DNA of 64,000 nucleotides from Rhizobium subbaraonis (GCF_900220975.1 NZ_OBQD01000020.1:34701-98700), one strand, 5' to 3'; shown: positions 8,575 through 17,001, counted from the stretch's first letter. Translations and numbers: made by a program. Notes: generated from the sequence alone by a model not told the origin.

Positions 8575-8770
8575 GCCCATGCCATGCCTCTTGCACGCCG
8601 CACCGCCCACTCATGGTTTTGCTTTCGCAGCAATGCGCCGACGAGACGGCTGATGGCTTCGTAGTCGGGAAAGATCTTAACGACCTCGGTGCGCCAATCG
8701 GAGAGCGCTCTGTCCTCGGTGCTTTCCTTGTTCGGCCATACGGCACGGTGAAATTGTCGCGCTGCGCTCC
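8575..8770 (-). pseudogene. Remnant of an IS256 (Mutator) family transposase C-terminus
   Basis: On the minus strand, about 40 codons read DWRTEVVKIFPDYEAISRLV and then GALLRKQNHEWAVRRARGM. This matches the conserved tail of IS256-type transposases (RRTEVVGIFPNEAAI.RLVGALLLEQNDEWAVQRARYM). There is no N-terminal half, no catalytic DDE region and no recognisable terminal repeat, so only a short decayed fragment remains. The rest of 8505-8839 holds no gene I can support. Confidence 0.7.
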
Positions 8771-8839
8771 CTCCACTCTCCCTGGCAATCAACGGCCCAC
8801 TCTATGAGCATCGCGCCGAACCGGAAAAGACCATTCGGC

Positions 8840-8868
8840 TGATCCAAAGGAAACCGCCGACCGTACAA
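8840..8868 (+). promoter_or_regulatory. Candidate sigma-E (ChrR-controlled) promoter upstream of the 8908 operon
   Basis: TGATCC at 8840-8845, exactly 17 bp, then GTACAA at 8863-8868. The same -35 and spacing occur at the divergent sigma factor/flavoprotein promoters (15537-15565 and 15593-15621). TGATCC is the -35 core known for Rhodobacter sphaeroides RpoE. Transcription would start about 33 nt before the ATG at 8908. Confidence 0.6.
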
Positions 8869-8907
8869 AGTACGCAGAAAACTGTTTCAACTGGAGCAGG
8901 ACATCAG

Positions 8908-9297
8908 ATGCGTATGAAGATCACCATGATCGCTGCTGTGCTCGCGGCTTCGTCGTCGCAGGCCATGGCCGAGCGCTATTCAGCCCAGGACATACGGGAC
9001 GGCATCGTCGGCCGCAGGATCTTTCTTGCCGTGCCCTTTGGCGGTGAGTTTCCGCTGAATTACAGGCAGGGCGGCAGCGTCGACGGCAACGGCGAGGCGC
9101 TGGGCCTTGGCCGCTTTGCCAAGCCGAATGACACGGGCAAGTGGTGGATCGAAGCCGACCGCCTCTGCCAGAAATTTCGCAGCTGGTATGACGGCAGGCC
9201 CATGTGTTTCGATCTCTACCGCATCGATGACAAGCGGCTGAAATGGATCCGAAACGATGGCAAGTCCGGCACGGCACGCATCGGGCCGCAGCTGTGA
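8908..9297 (+). CDS. Small secreted protein of unknown function
   Basis: This 129-aa protein has an Sec signal peptide (MRMKITMIAAVLAASSSQAMA). The mature part of about 108 residues is polar, with two cysteines near CQKFRSWYDGRPMC that could form a periplasmic disulfide. AGGA lies 6 nt before the ATG. I do not recognise a characterised family. It is the first gene after a candidate sigma-E promoter and leads a run of genes (DUF3833, GPH transporter, SDR) typical of the ChrR/sigma-E regulon, so a role in envelope or membrane-lipid stress is a reasonable inference and nothing more. Confidence 0.75.
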   Translation: MRMKITMIAAVLAASSSQAMAERYSAQDIRDGIVGRRIFLAVPFGGEFPLNYRQGGSVDGNGEALGLGRFAKPNDTGKWWIEADRLCQKFRSWYDGRPMCFDLYRIDDKRLKWIRNDGKSGTARIGPQL

Positions 9298-9391
9298 GCG
9301 CTTCCGGATCGGGAATGACTGTGGCCGCGGAACGGACCCGAGGGGCGGCCCGTCGCACAGCGGGACAACCATATCGCCAGGAGATTGAAAA

Positions 9392-9898
9392 ATGCGCCTG
9401 TTCGCAGCATTCTTCGTTGCCGCTGCCATGACCCTGACCTTTGCGATCGCACCGGCACAGGCCCGCGGCTTCTCGCTTGAGGATTTCTTTGCCGGCAGGA
9501 CCGAAGCCAATGGCAGCTTTCGCGCCATCACCGGCCTGCGACGGACGTTCACCGTCGCCCTCTACGGCAAATGGGACGGGCGCACGCTGACGCTCAGGGA
9601 AGACTTCGCCTTCGACGACGGCACCCGGGACCGCAAGACCTGGCGCTTCGTGAAGACCGGACCCGACAGTTACCGCGGCACGCGCGAGGACGTGGTCGGC
9701 GAGACGCTGGTCAAGATCGACGGCAACGTGGCGCGATTCACCTACCTCGTCTATCTCGATGCGGCCAACCGGACGAACAAGGTCCGCTTCCACGACACGA
9801 TGACGCTGAGAAACGACGGAACGGTGCTCAATTCCGCATACGTCACGAAATTCGGGTTGCCGGTCGCATGGACGCGCGTGGAATTCAGGAGGCGCTGA
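9392..9898 (+). CDS. DUF3833 family exported protein
   Basis: The 168-aa protein has a signal peptide (MRLFAAFFVAAAMTLTFAIAPAQA) without a lipobox cysteine. The body follows the DUF3833 pattern: FFAGRTEANGSFRAITGLRR, VALYGKWDGRTLTLREDFAF, a central RGTREDVVGET block and a C-terminal TKFGLPVAWTRVEFRRR. The likely fold is a lipocalin-like beta barrel that could bind a lipid, which is inference. DUF3833 genes recur beside CFA-type methyltransferases, DUF1365 and ChrR, as here. It ends 3 bp before the transporter gene, so the two are co-transcribed. Confidence 0.85.
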   Translation: MRLFAAFFVAAAMTLTFAIAPAQARGFSLEDFFAGRTEANGSFRAITGLRRTFTVALYGKWDGRTLTLREDFAFDDGTRDRKTWRFVKTGPDSYRGTREDVVGETLVKIDGNVARFTYLVYLDAANRTNKVRFHDTMTLRNDGTVLNSAYVTKFGLPVAWTRVEFRRR

Positions 9899-9901
9899 GC
9901 G

Positions 9902-11263
9902 ATGTGGGGAGCGCGGGGGATCAGTGATGACAGGCACAGAACGGCGCCTAGTGCACGGACCGCCCTCGTCCATATAGCCTATGCCCTTCCCGCCCTGCCA
10001 CTGGCCGCACTGGCCCTGCCACTCTACGTTATCGTGCCGACGTTCTATTCGGAAGCGATCGGCCTGCCGGTCGCGGCCGTCGGAACGGTTCTCCTTGCGA
10101 TCCGTCTTCTCGACGCGGCCACCGATCCCGTGTTCGGCTGGCTTGCCGACCGGTGGCGCGGGCCTGGTGGCCGTCGCCGCGGCTTCTTCCTCGCCTCGCT
10201 GCCCCTTACCGCAGGTTCCGCCTTCATGCTCTTCTGGCCACCCGGAGAGGCGGGCCTTGCCTATCTCGCCTTTTGGGCCGCGCTTGTCTCGATCGGCTTC
10301 ACGTGGACCTCCCTACCCTACACCGCCTGGGGCGCCGAATTGTCCGGCGACTACTCGGAACGCACGCGCATCTCCGCCTTCCGCGAGGGTGCCACGCTGA
10401 TCGGGATTCTGCTTGCCACGAGCCTGCCCTTCTCGATCGGCCTGACAGGAGCAGGAGGGACGCACGGGCTTCAGGTCATGGCGATCCTTGTTGCGATCCT
10501 GCTGCCGATTTCGGGTCTCGCGGCCGTACTGCTTGTACCGGAACCAAAGAACCGTTCGTCGAGAGAGCTCGGCCTCCTCGAGGGAGCGGCCTTCATGGCC
10601 GCAAACCGGCCGTTCCTCCGGCTGATCGCCGCCTTCCTGCTCAACGGGTTTGCCAATGCCATCCCGGCCACCCTTTTCCTCTATTTCGTCTCCGACCGGC
10701 TGGGTGCGCCGGACTGGCGCGGACCGCTGCTTCTTGTCTATTTCGCCTGTGCCGTGCTCGGCGTCCCGCTGGCGGTGCGGGCCGCGAACCGCTTCGGCAA
10801 GCACCGCGCATGGTGCGGCGCGATGCTGGCGACCTGCCCGATCTTCGCCCTCTCGGGGTTCCTCGGCCCCGGCGACGTGATCGCGTTCGCCGTCATCTGC
10901 GTGCTAACAGGACTTTTCCTCGGCTTCGACCTTGCCCTACCGCCATCCATCCAGGCCGACGTGATCGATCACGACACCGCTCGCTCCGGCGCGCAGCGCT
11001 CCGGCCTCTATTTTGCGGCATGGAGCCTTGCAACGAAGCTGTCGCTCGCAGCCGCGGTCGGACTGGTCTTTCCCCTGCTCGCTCTGTCCGGCTTCGACCC
11101 GCAGGCAGGCGGCGGCTCACGGAGTTCGTCGGACGCGGTTGCGGCGCTCTATGCATGGCTGCCGATCGTCCCGAAGCTCGGCGCAATCTGGCTGATGTGG
11201 CGCTTTCCGCTCGACAAGGTGGCGCAAGCGGAACTGTTGAGCCGGATCGGGAAGGACGGATGA
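9902..11263 (+). CDS. MFS/GPH-family transporter
   Basis: This 453-aa protein has about 12 hydrophobic segments. The GPH/MFS landmarks are LLDAATDPVFGWLADRWRG after helix 2 and GRRRGFFL before helix 3. AGGAGG lies 9 nt before the ATG. The substrate is unknown. In the R. sphaeroides sigma-E regulon a GPH-type transporter occupies the same gene neighbourhood. A lipid-precursor or signal-molecule cargo is possible but not shown by the sequence. Confidence 0.88.
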   Translation: MWGARGISDDRHRTAPSARTALVHIAYALPALPLAALALPLYVIVPTFYSEAIGLPVAAVGTVLLAIRLLDAATDPVFGWLADRWRGPGGRRRGFFLASLPLTAGSAFMLFWPPGEAGLAYLAFWAALVSIGFTWTSLPYTAWGAELSGDYSERTRISAFREGATLIGILLATSLPFSIGLTGAGGTHGLQVMAILVAILLPISGLAAVLLVPEPKNRSSRELGLLEGAAFMAANRPFLRLIAAFLLNGFANAIPATLFLYFVSDRLGAPDWRGPLLLVYFACAVLGVPLAVRAANRFGKHRAWCGAMLATCPIFALSGFLGPGDVIAFAVICVLTGLFLGFDLALPPSIQADVIDHDTARSGAQRSGLYFAAWSLATKLSLAAAVGLVFPLLALSGFDPQAGGGSRSSSDAVAALYAWLPIVPKLGAIWLMWRFPLDKVAQAELLSRIGKDG

Positions 11264-11328
11264 ACACGAAGCCGATCCCGGCTGATCCGAAAGCACTCCC
11301 GCCCCGTAGTCGAGGAGGATCGACATGA
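11260..11328 (+). CDS. Putative 22-codon mini-ORF bridging the transporter and SDR genes
   Basis: An ATG overlaps the transporter stop (ATGA at 11260-11263) and opens a 22-codon frame (MNTKPIPADPKALPP...). Its stop overlaps the start of the next gene (ATGA at 11325-11328). The two exact overlaps would let ribosomes pass from one gene to the next. The SDR also has its own GGAGG site inside this mini-ORF. It may be a coupling device or chance; there is no homology evidence. Confidence 0.35.
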   Translation: MNTKPIPADPKALPPRSRGGST

Positions 11329-12131
11329 ACGTGAGGCTCAAATTGGTCAGCAACAACCAACCGAACCGCAAGGACATCACGGGCAAGGTGGCCTGGATTA
11401 CCGGAGCAAGCTCGGGCATCGGCCGCTCACTTGCCATAAGGCTGGCGCAGAGCGGGTGGACGGTCGCTGCCAGCGCACGCAACGCGGCCGCACTCGAAAA
11501 GCTCGCCGCGGTGCTGCCCGGGATCATCCACCCCTATCCGCTCGACGTCACCGACCGCAAGGCGACGGCGGAGGCTCTCGCCGCGATCGAGGCAAATCTG
11601 GCACCCGTCTCCCTTGCCGTCTTCGGTGCGGGAACTTACCGGCGCGAGACGCTCGCAAGCTTCGACGCGGGAGCGATCGGCGAAATGGTTGCACTCAACA
11701 TCATGGGTACCGTCAACTGCCTGGAGGCGGCAATGCCGCCGATGGTTGCGCGTCGGTCCGGCCAGATCGCCGTGATGGCGTCGGTCGCAGGCTATACCGG
11801 CCTGCCCGGTGCTGCCGGCTACGGCGCGACGAAGGCGGCGCTGATCAACATGTGCGAAGCCCTCTATCCCGAACTCGAGCGTCACGGCGTTCGGATGACC
11901 GTCATCAACCCCGGCTTCGTCGACACGCCGCTGACGCAAAGGAACGACTTTCCCATGCCCTTCCTGATCTCGTCGGAGGAAGCGGCGGGCCACATCCTGA
12001 GGGGTCTCGACAGTGGAAGCTTCGAAATCGCCTTTCCGTGGAAGATGAAGATGGTCATGAAGCTCTTGCAGGCGCTGCCTCCGCGCCTGCGCTTCGCGCT
12101 CACCCGGCGAATGCTTCGCAACGACGCGTGA
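11325..12131 (+). CDS. Short-chain dehydrogenase/reductase (SDR)
   Basis: Classical SDR of 268 aa. The Rossmann motif TGASSGIG is near residues 24-31, an NNAG-equivalent region falls around AVFGAGTY, and the catalytic YGATK motif is in AAGYGATKAALINM with an upstream Ser in MASVAGYTG. GGAGG lies about 7 nt before the ATG. It is the last gene of the 8908 operon and converges on the methyltransferase gene with only 2 bp between stops; a GTGACGTCAC palindrome spans both stop codons. SDRs of this type accompany DUF3833 and CFA-like genes in sigma-E regulons and may act on a lipid-derived carbonyl, which is inference. Confidence 0.9.
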   Translation: MNVRLKLVSNNQPNRKDITGKVAWITGASSGIGRSLAIRLAQSGWTVAASARNAAALEKLAAVLPGIIHPYPLDVTDRKATAEALAAIEANLAPVSLAVFGAGTYRRETLASFDAGAIGEMVALNIMGTVNCLEAAMPPMVARRSGQIAVMASVAGYTGLPGAAGYGATKAALINMCEALYPELERHGVRMTVINPGFVDTPLTQRNDFPMPFLISSEEAAGHILRGLDSGSFEIAFPWKMKMVMKLLQALPPRLRFALTRRMLRNDA

Positions 12132-12133
12132 CG

Positions 12134-13351
12134 TCACGGCCTTTCCAGGCGGAACTGGTACACGCCGATCCTGCCGGTACGAAACCCTGCGGCGCAGTAG
12201 TGCAGGTAGTACCGCCACATCCGAAAGAAGCGTTCGTCGAAGCCGAGCGGCCGTATCGCCGCCCAATTCTCGACGAACGCGCGTTCCCAGTGCACGAGCG
12301 TCTTCTCGTAGTCGCGACCGAAGGAGAAGGAATCGCTAACGGCCAGGCCGGACGCAACCGCCCTTTCGCTGAAGATCGTCGGCGACGGGAGCATGCCGCC
12401 CGGGAAGATGTAGGTCTGGATGAAGTCGGCATTGCGCCGGTAGTGCTCGAAGCGCGTCTCGTCGATGGTGATGACCTGGATCATCGCCTGACCGCCCGGC
12501 GCCAGCAATTGCCGCAGGCGATCGAAGTAGAGCCGCCAGTTCTCCTCGCCGACCGCCTCGAACATCTCGATCGAGACGACCTTGGTGAAGCATCCCTCGC
12601 AGTCGCGATAGTCCTGGAGTCGAACCTCCGCCCGGTCGGACAGACCCGCGGCCGCCAGTCGCGCCCGTGCATACTGCGCCTGCTCTGTTGACAGCGTCAG
12701 TCCCGTGACCCGGCAACCGGTGCGCGATACTGCGTGTTCCATGAACCCGCCCCAGCCGCAGCCGATCTCGAGCACGTGGTCCTCCGGACCGATCCGAAGC
12801 GCCTCCACGATCCGGTCGTACTTCGCCTGCTGGGCCTCGGGCAGCGGCTGCGCCTCATGCTCGAAGACGGCGGCGGAATAGGTCATCGTCTCGTCGAGCC
12901 AGGCGCCGTAGAAGGCGTTGCCGAGATCGTAGTGGAAGGCGATGTTGCGACGGCTGCCTGCACGCGAGTTGCGCCGCAGCCGATGCCGCAGATAGGCAAG
13001 CTTGCCGATCAGCGGCGACGACGCTAGCACCGGACGCAACGCCGGCTCGTTGGCGATCGCCAGCTCCATGACCGCCCCCAGATCCGGCGAATCCCAGTCG
13101 CCGTCGAGATAGGCGCGCGAAAAGCCAAGGCTGCCGCCTGTCAGAAGACGCCAGAAAGGTCGCGCATTGTTGAACCGGATGGCGGCGGACGGGCCGGCTT
13201 CCTCGCCGACTGCCGCGTGCTCCCCGCCGCAGGGAAACTGAATCCGGATACGCCCGCGATCGATGCGGTCGGCCCAGCGGCAAACAAGCTGCTGCCAGAA
13301 CGACCGGCGCGGCGCAAGGAAAGTCGGGACCTGTTGTTCAGCCTGGCTCAT
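12134..13351 (-). CDS. Cyclopropane-fatty-acid-synthase-like SAM methyltransferase
   Basis: This 405-aa protein has the CFA synthase layout: an N-terminal lipid-binding region, HYDLGNAFYGAWLDETMTYS (about residues 139-158), the SAM-binding motif VLEIGCGWGGF near residue 195 and VVSIEMFEAVGEENW after it. It should methylate an acyl-chain double bond in phospholipids. In R. sphaeroides, CFA-like methyltransferases of the sigma-E regulon act with a flavoprotein to make methylated and furan fatty acids (UfaM/UfaD). This gene, DUF1365 and the flavoprotein form one overlapping operon, so it is a UfaM-like candidate; ordinary cyclopropanation is the alternative. Confidence 0.9.
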   Translation of the reverse strand: MSQAEQQVPTFLAPRRSFWQQLVCRWADRIDRGRIRIQFPCGGEHAAVGEEAGPSAAIRFNNARPFWRLLTGGSLGFSRAYLDGDWDSPDLGAVMELAIANEPALRPVLASSPLIGKLAYLRHRLRRNSRAGSRRNIAFHYDLGNAFYGAWLDETMTYSAAVFEHEAQPLPEAQQAKYDRIVEALRIGPEDHVLEIGCGWGGFMEHAVSRTGCRVTGLTLSTEQAQYARARLAAAGLSDRAEVRLQDYRDCEGCFTKVVSIEMFEAVGEENWRLYFDRLRQLLAPGGQAMIQVITIDETRFEHYRRNADFIQTYIFPGGMLPSPTIFSERAVASGLAVSDSFSFGRDYEKTLVHWERAFVENWAAIRPLGFDERFFRMWRYYLHYCAAGFRTGRIGVYQFRLERP

Positions 13352-14147
13352 GCTGTGGTTCTTCCGATGGATTGCGGGAAACGATGGTGGTGGCGACCAG
13401 GATGTCGGCGGGTCGATGGCGATGGACAGGAACGCCCTTCATCCAGAGCCGCAGAGCCTCCCAGTGGATGCCGCCCATGACCTTCAACGTCATCAGCGGA
13501 TATTTGAAGAGCATGGAAAGCAGCCGGCGATCGGATATCTCGACCCGCTTACCGGAGAAGGTGGCGACCAGCAGCGGCCCCTGACCGTCACGTTCATTGA
13601 TCGCGATCATCACGCGCTCGCCTGGCGGCTCTATGCAAAAATCGTAGCGGCAATCCATCGGCACGAAGGGCGAGACATAGAGCTCCTTGGCGCAGGACTG
13701 CCGGATGGTGCCATCTCCCGCGTCCGGGACAGGGATCACATAAGTATGCCGCTCGCGGAACGTGTTGCAGACCTCGTAGAGGACGGCCCGCATAGCCCCG
13801 TCCGGGCCGCTGCAGAAGTAGACCGTCAGCGGATTGAACACGAAGCCGAAGATGCGCGGATAGCAGAGCAGACGGATGCGGATACCGTCGACATCGACCC
13901 CGGCGGCGATGAGCTGGCGCTCGACCCAGGCACGCAGCCCGCCGAGCATCCCGTCGCCGTGGTCGGTATCCTGGAAGGAATACAGCGCCCGGCGATTGTG
14001 ACCGAACAGCCGCAGCCTGCGGTCCAGCGCCGGCAGCTCGTCGAGATCCAGCAGCACGGAGAACACGCGATAGCGCAGTCGATGCCGGCGCGGCCGATTC
14101 CGCGCGTGCATCACGGCACCGACATAGAGGGTCGAGGCGCCTGTCAT
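13338..14147 (-). CDS. DUF1365 family protein
   Basis: This 269-aa protein follows the DUF1365 pattern: TLYVGAVMHARNRPRRHRLRY at the start, RRALYSFQDTDHGDG, LLCYPRIFGFVFNPLTVYFC near the middle and KELYVSPFVPMDC. The function is not biochemically settled. The family is almost always encoded between a flavoprotein and a CFA-like methyltransferase and is needed in R. sphaeroides for the normal singlet-oxygen response. Start and stop overlap both neighbours (ATGA at 14144-14147 and a 14-bp overlap at 13338-13351), so the three proteins are made together and probably act in one lipid-modifying pathway. Confidence 0.9.
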   Translation of the reverse strand: MTGASTLYVGAVMHARNRPRRHRLRYRVFSVLLDLDELPALDRRLRLFGHNRRALYSFQDTDHGDGMLGGLRAWVERQLIAAGVDVDGIRIRLLCYPRIFGFVFNPLTVYFCSGPDGAMRAVLYEVCNTFRERHTYVIPVPDAGDGTIRQSCAKELYVSPFVPMDCRYDFCIEPPGERVMIAINERDGQGPLLVATFSGKRVEISDRRLLSMLFKYPLMTLKVMGGIHWEALRLWMKGVPVHRHRPADILVATTIVSRNPSEEPQHEPG

Positions 14148-15502
14148 TGCGCCATCGCAAGACTAGCGGTGGAAGGGATGCGGCCAGACTCATTTTCGAC
14201 AGACCAGGGTCGGCGCTGGCCGCAGATCGCCTCGGCGACCGAAAGCCCTGATTGCAGGCCGTCCTCATGGAAGCCGCTGCCGAAATGGGCCCCGCAGAAC
14301 CAGAGGCCGCCGCGGCCCTGCAGGCGCCAGAGTTCCTTCCGCGCCGCAAGCGCTGCCGTGTCGAACAGGGGATGGTCGTAGCCGACCTCGGCGATGATCC
14401 GTTCATCGGGGATATCGCGGTGAGGATTGAGCGTAACGAATAGCGGCGTGGCCGGATCGATGCCCTGAAGCCGGTTCATCCAGTAGGTGACGCAGAGCGG
14501 CCGTTCGCCGTCCCGTTCCGGCTCGCCGATGTAGTTCCAGCTCGACCAGACCTTTTTGCGTCTCGGCATCAGCCGCTCGTCGGTGTGCAGCACGGCGGTA
14601 TTGGCCGTGTAGCCGATCGCCCCTAACAGCTCCCGCTCCTGCCCGAGGGGATCGGCGAGCATGGCAAGCGCGCGATCGGCATGGGTCGCGATCACGACGT
14701 CGGTGAAAACATCGCGGTTGCCGCGCCAGTCGATCACCGACACAGAGCCCATCTCGCGGCGGACCTCCCGGACGGCGCTGCGCAGGCGGATTTCCCCGGA
14801 AAAGTCCGCAATCAGCCGATTGACGTACTCGCGGCTGCCGCCGGTCACCGTGCGCCAGCGCGGCCGGTCGGAAAGGGCAAGCAGACCGTGGCTCTCGAAG
14901 AAGCGGATGAACGCATGGAGAGGATAGTCGCGCATCCGCCTCGCCGTCGTCGACCAGATCGCCGCTCCCATCGGCAGGAGGTGATCGGTGACGAAGGCGT
15001 GACTGTAGTGGTTTTCGGCAAGGTACTGGCCGAGCGTCATCGACGCCAGCTCCTCGCGAGCAAGCGCAGTTGGCGCCTCTTTGTAGAATCGCAGCGTATC
15101 GGACAGCATGCGCCAGAAGCGCGGTCGCAATACGTTCCCTGGCTGGCCAAGCAAGCCGCCGATGCCGGAGCCGGAATATTCGAACGCGCCGCCATCGAGC
15201 GATGCCGCAAACGACATGTCCGAGGCCTGGGTGGGCACCCGCAGATGCTCGAACAGGGCGACGAGGTTCGGGTAGTTGCGGTCGTTGTAGACGATGAACC
15301 CGGTGTCGACCGGGATCGGGCCGGAACGTGAGGGCGCCGATACCGTGTTGGCATGGCCGCCCGGCCTGTCGGCCGCCTCGTAGAGAACGACGTCCATGCT
15401 GCGGCCGATGAGCCAGGCAGCGGACATTCCGGATATGCCCGCGCCGATCACGGCCACCCGCCGGCGGCGCGGAACGTCGGCAAGATCGCGGTCGACGCGC
15501 AT
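14144..15502 (-). CDS. FAD/NAD(P)-binding flavoprotein, amine-oxidase/desaturase type (UfaD-like candidate)
   Basis: The protein has 452 aa counted from the ATG at 15502 (MRVDRDLADV). The dinucleotide motif VAVIGAGISGMSAAWLIG is near residues 16-33, followed by the amine-oxidase GGHANTV block and VDTGFIVYNDRNYPNL. The frame is open to 15634, but the candidate sigma-E promoter at 15537-15565 lies downstream of that point, so 15502, with AAGG upstream, is the sensible start. In Rhodobacter the flavoprotein in this gene context desaturates a methylated fatty acid on the way to furan fatty acids. Assigning that role here rests on gene context and family, not on active-site proof. Confidence 0.88.
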   Translation of the reverse strand: MRVDRDLADVPRRRRVAVIGAGISGMSAAWLIGRSMDVVLYEAADRPGGHANTVSAPSRSGPIPVDTGFIVYNDRNYPNLVALFEHLRVPTQASDMSFAASLDGGAFEYSGSGIGGLLGQPGNVLRPRFWRMLSDTLRFYKEAPTALAREELASMTLGQYLAENHYSHAFVTDHLLPMGAAIWSTTARRMRDYPLHAFIRFFESHGLLALSDRPRWRTVTGGSREYVNRLIADFSGEIRLRSAVREVRREMGSVSVIDWRGNRDVFTDVVIATHADRALAMLADPLGQERELLGAIGYTANTAVLHTDERLMPRRKKVWSSWNYIGEPERDGERPLCVTYWMNRLQGIDPATPLFVTLNPHRDIPDERIIAEVGYDHPLFDTAALAARKELWRLQGRGGLWFCGAHFGSGFHEDGLQSGLSVAEAICGQRRPWSVENESGRIPSTASLAMAQ

Positions 15503-15536
15503 GATAACCCTTTCCATCAGCAATAGCTTTGGGTGT

Positions 15537-15565
15537 AGATACGAAGGAAACGCATAACCGGATTG
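15537..15565 (-). promoter_or_regulatory. Candidate sigma-E promoter for the flavoprotein-DUF1365-methyltransferase operon
   Basis: On the minus strand CAATCC (15565-15560), 17 bp, then GTATCT (15542-15537). It matches the divergent promoter in -35 core (ATCC), spacer length and -10 (GTATC). The predicted 5' leader is about 28 nt. Confidence 0.6.
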
Positions 15566-15592
15566 ATACCTGCGCAGATTTTTGAACAATGG

Positions 15593-15621
15593 TGATCCGG
15601 CACGCAGTCGCCTCCGTATCG
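15593..15621 (+). promoter_or_regulatory. Candidate autoregulated sigma-E promoter upstream of the sigma factor gene
   Basis: TGATCC at 15593-15598, 17 bp, then GTATCG at 15616-15621. It sits back to back with the flavoprotein operon promoter, 27 bp apart. This placement excludes the in-frame upstream ATG at 15589 as the sigma factor start. Confidence 0.62.
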
Positions 15622-15735
15622 GCCTGCATGACAATCGCAGTCCCCATCTTGGCGCCCGCGTGCCCCGACATCCCGATCCCGAAGCCCCGGCGCGATTGCG
15701 CGGCAGGGCTTCAGGTCAAGATTAAGCGTGCACGG

Positions 15736-16305
15736 ATGAGCGAGACTGCCAGGGAACTGACAAAAGACGAAGCCCGCGCGCTGCTCGAAGCGGTCGGCCG
15801 CGATCGGGACATGGCGGCCTTCGAGGCGCTCTTTCGCCACTACGGACCACGTATCAAGGCCTATATGGCCCGTCTGGCCCGCGACGGCAGCGTTGCCGAG
15901 GAACTGATGCAGGAAACCATGATTGCGGTCTGGAACAAGGCCGCCCAGTTCGAGCCGGGCCGCGGGAACGTCTCGACCTGGATCTTCACCATCGCCCGCA
16001 ACCTTCGGATCGATGCCTACCGTAAGACCCGCCGGCCGGATTTCGATCCGAACGACCCCGCTTTCGTCCCGGACGACAGCCCGCCGGCGGACGCCGCCGT
16101 CGAGGAACGGCAGGAGGCCGAACGGCTGCGCAACGCCATGGCGGTGCTGCCCGAGGAGCAACTGGAGCTGCTTCGCCTCTCCTTTTTCAACGATTGTTCG
16201 CACAGCTCGATCGCCGAGCGGCTCAACCTGCCGCTCGGCACGGTGAAGTCCCGCATCCGGCTCGCCTTCGCCAAGCTGCGCACCGCGCTGGAGGACGGAC
16301 AATGA
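15736..16305 (+). CDS. rpoE: ECF sigma factor, ChrR-associated RpoE (ECF11-like)
   Basis: This 190-aa sigma factor has region 2 at about residues 28-95 (AFEALFRHYGPRIKAYMARL, ELMQETMIAVW, STWIFTIARNLRIDAYRK) and region 4 at about 130-185 (VLPEEQLELLRLSFF, SIAERLNLPLGTVKSRIRLA). There is no extra C-terminal domain. Its stop overlaps the start of the ChrR gene. ECF factors with a ChrR-type zinc anti-sigma respond to singlet oxygen and organic peroxides in alphaproteobacteria. A matching promoter lies just upstream and two more precede the lipid-modifying operons, consistent with autoregulation and local regulon control. Confidence 0.92.
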   Translation: MSETARELTKDEARALLEAVGRDRDMAAFEALFRHYGPRIKAYMARLARDGSVAEELMQETMIAVWNKAAQFEPGRGNVSTWIFTIARNLRIDAYRKTRRPDFDPNDPAFVPDDSPPADAAVEERQEAERLRNAMAVLPEEQLELLRLSFFNDCSHSSIAERLNLPLGTVKSRIRLAFAKLRTALEDGQ

Positions 16306-16976
16306 CGATCCGTCACCATGTCAGCGACGAACTGCTGCTTGCCTACGCTGCCGGCACGCTCGAGGAGGGCTGGCGGCTTGCCGTCGCAACGCATCTGGCG
16401 CTCTGCCCCGATTGCCGCAAGCGGCTTTCGCTGATGGAGGACGCAGGGGGCCAGTTGCTCGAGGAGATTGTGCCCGAACCGGCGATGGCAACGTCGTTTG
16501 AACGTTTGCGACAGCGCGTCCTGGAAAAAAGCGCGCCGGTCCGTCCTGCGTCTGCAGCCGCACGCCCGGCCGCGCCGGCTCGCGCCGCGGCGCCGGTCCT
16601 GCCGGAGCCGCTTCGCTCCTATGTCGGGGGTGATGTCGAAACGCTGAAGTGGAAGTCGCTCGGGCGCGGCGCCTACCACATTCCGATCAGGACCGACGAC
16701 GGAACGACGATGGTGCGGCTCCTGCGGATACCGGCAGGCAAACCGGTGCCCGAACACGGCCACGGCGGCCGCGAACTCACGCTCGTCCTCAGCGGAAGCT
16801 TTCATGACGGTGAGACGCTCTTCGCGCGTGGCGATCTGGAGGAGGCCGACGCCAGCGTCCAGCACCAGCCGGTCGCAACGCCCGGTGAGGACTGCATCTG
16901 CCTCGCCGTTACCGACGCGCCTCTGAAGTTCAGAAGCTGGCTGGTGCGTCTGGTCCAGCCGGTGCTCGGCATATGA
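16302..16976 (+). CDS. chrR: ChrR-type zinc anti-sigma factor with cupin domain
   Basis: This 224-aa protein begins MTIRHHVSDELLLAYAAGTL. The N-terminal anti-sigma domain carries the zinc motif HLALCPDC (H-x3-C-x2-C, about residues 31-38). A proline/alanine linker follows, then a ChrR cupin domain with PEHGHGGRELTLVLSG, which offers His/Glu metal ligands. Both domains needed for sigma binding and for the singlet-oxygen response are present. The start overlaps the sigma factor stop (ATGA), the usual arrangement for balanced production. It is expected to hold RpoE inactive until oxidative stress triggers its loss. Confidence 0.92.
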   Translation: MTIRHHVSDELLLAYAAGTLEEGWRLAVATHLALCPDCRKRLSLMEDAGGQLLEEIVPEPAMATSFERLRQRVLEKSAPVRPASAAARPAAPARAAAPVLPEPLRSYVGGDVETLKWKSLGRGAYHIPIRTDDGTTMVRLLRIPAGKPVPEHGHGGRELTLVLSGSFHDGETLFARGDLEEADASVQHQPVATPGEDCICLAVTDAPLKFRSWLVRLVQPVLGI

Positions 16977-17001
16977 TCGACGTTCGGGAGCGTGTACCGG
17001 T

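Noticed and set aside
11456..12691. A 411-codon plus-strand frame across the convergent SDR and methyltransferase genes
   Set aside because: It overlaps two strong genes and contains only Arg-rich, low-complexity translation.
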